Source: Clusia tigrina
Lineage: Eukaryota > Arthropoda > Insecta > Diptera > Clusiidae
Reading direction: 5' to 3'
NCBI GenBank assembly: GCA_920105625.2
Contig: OV050030.1
Coordinates: 240,777,889-240,841,888, forward strand
Length of the DNA stretch: 64,000 bases
A program made the translations under genes and the position numbers. The notes under the pieces were generated by a model. It did not search any database, was not told the DNA's origin, and saw only the letters and a program-made list of their open reading frames with translations. Shown in pieces: positions 63,376 through 64,000 of the stretch. Positions within the stretch are counted from its first letter, which is position 1. The number at the start of each line of letters is the position of its first letter.

Positions 63376-64000
63376 CTCGAGCCTCTTGTCAATTTAAGCT
63401 ATCGCTCAAAGCTATGCTACCCTTGATTCCTAAATCAAACACTGATAAAACTTCAAATGGCCCTAACTTCTATACGGTACGTCCTACACCTATCAAAGTT
63501 TGCAACATACAAATGCTTGTAAATTTTTACTGGAGCGTCATAAAACCTTGAAATTTGTAACAATAAAGTCCTCGAGCCTCTTGTCAATTTAAGTTATCGC
63601 TCAAAGCTATGCTACCCTTGAGTTCCAAATCAAACACTGATAAAACTTCAAATGGCCCTAACTTCTATACGGTACGTCCTACACCTATCAAAGTTTGCAA
63701 CATACAAATGCTTGTAACTTTTTACTGGAGCGTCATAAAACCTTGAAATTTTGTAACAATAAAGTACTCGAGCCTCTTGTCAATATAAGCTATCGCTCAA
63801 AGCTATGCTACCCTTGAGTTTCAAATCAAACACTAATAAAATTCAAATGGCCCTAACTTCTATACGGTACGTCCTACACCTATCAAAGTTTGCAACATAC
63901 AAATGCTTGTAACTTTTTACTGGAGCGTCATAAAACCTTGAAATTTTGTAACAATAAAGTACTCGAGCCTCTTGTCAATTATAGTTATCGCTCAAAGCTA
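63375..64000 (+). repeat. Terminal mosaic with a 58.7-kb match and 3-monomer loss
   Basis: 63,700-63,940 matches 58,616-58,856 at 5,084 bp: caatataagc, gagtttcaaatc and the paired deletion in aataaaattcaaatgg. At about 63,945 it switches to the 59,440 type (caattatagttatc), skipping three monomers present at 58.86-59.44 kb. The window ends inside a monomer at gctcaaagcta, so the array continues to the right. Confidence 0.75.

Larger units (their letters stand above)
1..64000 (+). repeat. 196-bp satellite DNA array filling the window
   Basis: The block beginning caaatggccc recurs at 51, 247 (variant aaaatgaccc), 443, 639 and 835, exactly 196 bp apart, and continues to the end. That gives about 326 monomers, all in the same orientation. 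Both window ends lie inside monomers, so the array extends beyond the window on both sides. Most monomers differ from the consensus by a few substitutions or 1-7 bp indels. The consensus has 73 G+C in 196 (37%). I saw no foreign insertion, unique spacer, transposon end or inverted copy. Tandem arrays of this size and homogeneity are typical of eukaryotic centromeric, pericentromeric or subtelomeric heterochromatin. Which of these applies cannot be told from sequence alone. Confidence 0.98.

Noticed and set aside
1..64000. CRISPR array
   Set aside because: The repeat unit is 196 bp with no short repeat alternating with unique spacers. The whole unit is repeated.
1..64000. Ribosomal DNA spacer, telomere or microsatellite
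   Set aside because: No rRNA-like segment, no telomere-type short unit such as ttaggg or tttaggg in tandem, and no simple-sequence run beyond short A or T stretches.
1..64000. Transposable element or viral insertion
   Set aside because: No interruption of the satellite, no terminal repeats, no target-site duplications, and no coding similarity to transposase, integrase or reverse transcriptase in any frame.

Overview
The whole 64-kb window is one uninterrupted tandem-repeat (satellite DNA) array. A 196-bp monomer, about 37% G+C, repeats head-to-tail on one strand from the first base to the last, about 326 times (64,000/196). I found no unique sequence, transposon, RNA gene, protein-coding gene, promoter or inverted monomer. 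This is a eukaryotic chromosome region, most likely centromeric or pericentromeric heterochromatin. A monomer near nucleosome-repeat length, layered higher-order duplications and CpG-type variants point that way. From memory only, the blocks around caaatggccctaactt resemble short motifs of plant, particularly legume, centromere satellites, so a flowering plant is my first guess. The species cannot be named from the sequence.

Layout. 0-8 kb: a 5,541-bp-spaced duplication (about 200-2,290 and 5,741-7,830) flanks a 7-monomer duplication (2.27-4.29 kb). 4.2-6.25 kb is an older relative of 24.1-26.6 kb. 8-16 kb: an 11-monomer duplication (9.33-12.70 kb), a 5-monomer duplication (11.85-13.68 kb), the donor of a later segment (13.92-14.96 kb) and a half-monomer deletion at 14.96 kb. 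16-24.8 kb: two units of a 25-monomer, 4,898-bp repeat. 24.6-28.5 kb: two units of a 10-monomer, 1,956-bp repeat. 26.8-48 kb: a large block repeated at a distance of 10,954 bp, with smaller gains and losses of 1, 2, 3 and 13 monomers inside it and a further partial copy at 35.64-37.75 kb. 48.5-51.9 kb: a mosaic of variants known from 18-31 kb. 51.9-64 kb: interleaved duplications of 5, 9, 13 and 14 monomers.

Nothing here encodes a product. The open frames of 61-103 codons are the same few stretches of the monomer read again and again. Because 196 = 3x65+1, each monomer shifts the frame. The information in the window is the duplication history: almost every duplication step is a whole number of 196-bp monomers minus a few bases. 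This is what in-register unequal exchange or replication slippage would leave. A few out-of-register junctions stand out and are listed separately. Coordinates of block ends were found by eye from diagnostic variants and are good to roughly 10-50 bp unless a single junction is given.
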